The notes beneath the pieces are model-generated. The model made no database searches. It was not told the origin of the DNA and saw nothing but the letters and a program-made list of their open reading frames with translations. The position numbers and the translations under genes are program-made. Shown piece after piece: positions 62,235 to 64,000 of a stretch of DNA of 64,000 bases; position 1 is the stretch's first letter, and the number at the start of each line of letters is the position of its first letter. The DNA is from Frigidibacter sp. RF13 (GTDB lineage Bacteria > Pseudomonadota > Alphaproteobacteria > Rhodobacterales > Rhodobacteraceae): assembly GCF_026626305.1 (NCBI RefSeq), contig NZ_JAPNUE010000009.1, positions 1-64,000 on the forward strand. The letters run 5' to 3'.

Positions 62235-63320
62235 ATGAAGCGGCGAATCGAACTGGGGCTTCTGTTCTCGCGCTCGGGTAGCTACTCGCTGATCTCAGAG
62301 GCCTGCCGGACTGGTGTCCTGTCGGCAATTGCCCGCATCAATGCCGATCCCGAGATCGACCTCAGCTTCGTTCCCGTCGAGCGCGATCCCGGTGGGAATT
62401 TCGACCTCTACGGGCCGATGTGCGCCGAGATCCTGCGTGACACGGGCGCGCGCCATGTGGTTGGCTGCGTCACCTCCTGGAGCCGGAAGGAGGTCATTCC
62501 CACGCTGGAAAAGCATGGCGGCACGCTTTGGTACGCGGTGCCTTACGAAGGGTTCGAGGCCTCCGACCATGTGGTCTATACCCATGCCTGCCCTAACCAG
62601 CATCTGCTGCCGCTTCTCGACTGGGTCATGCCCGCCCATGGCCGCCGCGCCTATCTGACCGGCTCGAACTATATCTGGGGATGGGAGATGAACCGTCTCG
62701 CGCGCGAACGGATCGTGCTGGCGGGCGGCGAAGTGATGGGCGAGCGCTATCTGCCGATCGGGTCGCGCGATGTCGGCCGGATGATCGAAGAGATTCGATT
62801 CGCCCGGCCCGACTTCGTGCTGAATTCGCTGATCGGCCCGTCGTCCTACGAATTCCTGACGGCCTATCGGGCATTGGGTGAGGAAGACGGCCATTTCCGG
62901 CCCGATACCTGCCCGATCCTGTCCTGCAACCTGACCGAATGCGAACTGCCCGCGCTCGGGCCAGCGGCGGAAGGGCTGGTGTCGGCGGGCCCCTATTTTC
63001 GTGGCGAAGAAGGTTGGCCCGGCGGCGGCAGCTTCGGCTCCTCGCACGAGGCGGCGGCGTTCACAGCGGTGCGGGAACTCGCGCGGCTTCTGGCCGGGCG
63101 GCCGGGGGCGGAAAACCTGAGCCTTGCCGAACTTCTGGCTTCGGATCAGGGCGGTATCGTCGATCCAGGTACCCATCACACCATCCTGCCCGCGCTGATC
63201 GCCCGTGTCGAAGGCGGCCGGTTCCGGGTAATCCAGCGCCGTGCCGATCTGCCGGGCGATCCCTATCTGACCCGCACCGTCGACACGCCCGCCGCCGCGA
63301 CGCTGAGGCTGGTGAAATGA
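62235..63320 (+). CDS. AmiC-like ligand sensor (type I periplasmic-binding-protein fold, cytoplasmic)
   Basis: A 361-residue protein without signal peptide. IELGLLFSRSGSYSLISEAC and VVGCVTSWSRKEVIPTLEKH match the fold of AmiC, the amide sensor that holds AmiR inactive in Pseudomonas amidase control, and urea/amide-type binding proteins. FYEAF-like ligand blocks are followed by a GGGSFGSSHEAAAFTAVREL tail region. GGGGGCG precedes the ATG. It overlaps the ANTAR gene by 4 bases, so sensor and antiterminator are made together. Confidence 0.85.
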   Translation: MKRRIELGLLFSRSGSYSLISEACRTGVLSAIARINADPEIDLSFVPVERDPGGNFDLYGPMCAEILRDTGARHVVGCVTSWSRKEVIPTLEKHGGTLWYAVPYEGFEASDHVVYTHACPNQHLLPLLDWVMPAHGRRAYLTGSNYIWGWEMNRLARERIVLAGGEVMGERYLPIGSRDVGRMIEEIRFARPDFVLNSLIGPSSYEFLTAYRALGEEDGHFRPDTCPILSCNLTECELPALGPAAEGLVSAGPYFRGEEGWPGGGSFGSSHEAAAFTAVRELARLLAGRPGAENLSLAELLASDQGGIVDPGTHHTILPALIARVEGGRFRVIQRRADLPGDPYLTRTVDTPAAATLRLVK

Positions 63321-63925
63321 GGCGCCCGATCCGCATCCAGAACCTTGGCGGCGCGCGGGCGGCGATCCTGCACCGGCCTCATGCCACCGTGCAGGCGCTG
63401 ACACGGCAGCTTGCGGCGATCGGGCTTGAGGTAACGCAGTTCTGGCCCGAGCTGGGACCGGAAGCGCTGGGTGCGGATTTCGTCTTCTTCGATGCCGACA
63501 TGGGCCATGACGGCATGTTCCCCTGGCCACCAGGCGCACCGCCGATGCCGATGATCGCGCTCATCGGGTCCGAGGCGCCGGGGCGGATCGAATGGTCGCT
63601 GAGGGCGGGCGCGCATGCCCAGCTGTTGAAGCCCGTCGGCGATCACGGCGCCTATTCCGCGCTTCTGATCGCACGCGACGCCTTTGATGCCCAGCATGCC
63701 CTGTCGGCGGAGATCGACGAACTGCGTCAACGCCTCGACCGGCGTCAGACGGTGGTCAGGGCGGTGACGCTGCTGGCCGCGCGCGGAAAAAGCGAGGAGG
63801 CCGCCTATGCCCAGTTGCGCCAGATGGCGATGTCTTGGCGCGTTACGTTCGAAGAGGCGGCGGAAAGGATCGTCGCGGGTTCTCGCGGGCCAATGCCCTT
63901 GACGCGGGAGGAAGGCGATGGCTGA
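63317..63925 (+). CDS. ANTAR-domain antiterminator (AmiR/NasT-type)
   Basis: A 202-residue regulator. The N-terminal part (about residues 1-125) is a degenerate receiver-like domain (FVFFDADMGHDGMFPW in place of a clean phosphorylation site). After a coiled coil (EIDELRQRLDRRQ), the ANTAR domain carries AVTLLAARGKSEEAAYAQLR followed by QMAMSWRVTFEEAAERI. Such proteins bind RNA and prevent early termination. AmiR relatives are silenced by AmiC-type partners, encoded immediately upstream. It overlaps the next gene by 8 bases. Confidence 0.88.
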   Translation: MRRPIRIQNLGGARAAILHRPHATVQALTRQLAAIGLEVTQFWPELGPEALGADFVFFDADMGHDGMFPWPPGAPPMPMIALIGSEAPGRIEWSLRAGAHAQLLKPVGDHGAYSALLIARDAFDAQHALSAEIDELRQRLDRRQTVVRAVTLLAARGKSEEAAYAQLRQMAMSWRVTFEEAAERIVAGSRGPMPLTREEGDG

Positions 63926-64000
63926 CGCGACCGCCTCGGCCATTCCTGCCCCGGAGGGCGCGTTCCGTCGGCTGATAGAGCGGCGACTGGCGCTGTTCGG
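63918..64000 (+). CDS. Start of the next operon gene, cut by the window
   Basis: From ATG 63918, with GGGAGGAAGGCG upstream, the frame MADATASAIPAPEGAFRRLI stays open to the window end (27 codons). The overlap with the ANTAR stop shows it belongs to the same operon and is therefore the likely regulated effector. A charged, polar N-terminus is visible; membrane or enzyme character cannot be told. In known AmiC/AmiR operons the following genes encode an amidase or a transporter. Confidence 0.6.
   Translation, partial: MADATASAIPAPEGAFRRLIERRLALF

Overview
The window is high-GC and gene-dense, and reads as chromosomal DNA of an alphaproteobacterium of the Rhodobacteraceae/Paracoccaceae type. 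This rests on a leuC-leuD...leuB run with two extra genes embedded, the rsfS-rlmH-gpmI-envC-ctpA-rppH block, a dnaK promoter of the alphaproteobacterial RpoH pattern (CTTG-N18-CCTATAT), a divergent cupin regulator/gabT pair and an AmiC/ANTAR operon. I cannot name the genus. No transposase, integrase, phage gene or CRISPR array was seen.

Layout. 1-2.4 kb: two acidic secreted-type proteins on the minus strand, one with RTX repeats and one cut by the window edge at a (Gly-Asn)n repeat. 2.7-5.9 kb: a DMT exporter, a DUF465 protein, a TrmN6-like methyltransferase, a DUF2007 protein and a long-chain polyprenyl diphosphate synthase. 6.0-11.4 kb: the leucine genes with a coupled small ORF, a membrane protein and an exported nuclease/phosphatase-fold protein between leuD and leuB. 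11.6-13 kb: a HTH/DUF2975 pair and a lipoprotein. 13.1-18.6 kb: a tightly packed plus-strand run for ribosome silencing, rRNA methylation, glycolysis, cell-wall hydrolase activation, C-terminal processing and RNA 5' end removal. 18.6-21.2 kb: thpR, a cupin regulator and gabT. 21.2-34.3 kb: housekeeping and repair genes (MltB-like, RNase R, DapE, GST, Ada, PEP-mutase-like, NfeD/SPFH, a LysM-solute-binding fusion, DinB, an HutG-like hydrolase). 34.4-39.8 kb: tRNA-Val(GAC), rpmJ, RluA, a sulfatase, a nucleotidyltransferase, a homocysteine methyltransferase-like protein, a LysE exporter and a VOC protein.

39.9-52.5 kb is the most accessory-looking region. It holds a RgpF-like protein, a GT2 transferase, a sugar epimerase, a four-gene plus-strand unit (Gfo/Idh oxidoreductase, membrane-tethered GT2, GMC oxidoreductase, membrane-anchored sulfatase-modifying-factor-like protein), ManC, an arylsulfotransferase-like protein and a phosphohexomutase. 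The mutase and ManC could supply GDP-mannose for a surface glycan that the other proteins build or modify; this is inference.

52.5-64 kb: pnp, a divergent HxlR regulator/DUF1127 pair, a fatty-acid-hydroxylase-superfamily protein, queG, dnaJ, dnaK, alkB, and an AmiC-like sensor/ANTAR antiterminator operon. That operon is preceded by a clear promoter and an intrinsic terminator in its leader, so it looks attenuation-controlled. The last gene runs off the window.

Intergenic spaces carry two families of palindromic repeats. One lies near 5.9, 9.95, 18.6 and perhaps 33.4 kb. The other lies near 21.3, 25.06 and 48.1 kb.
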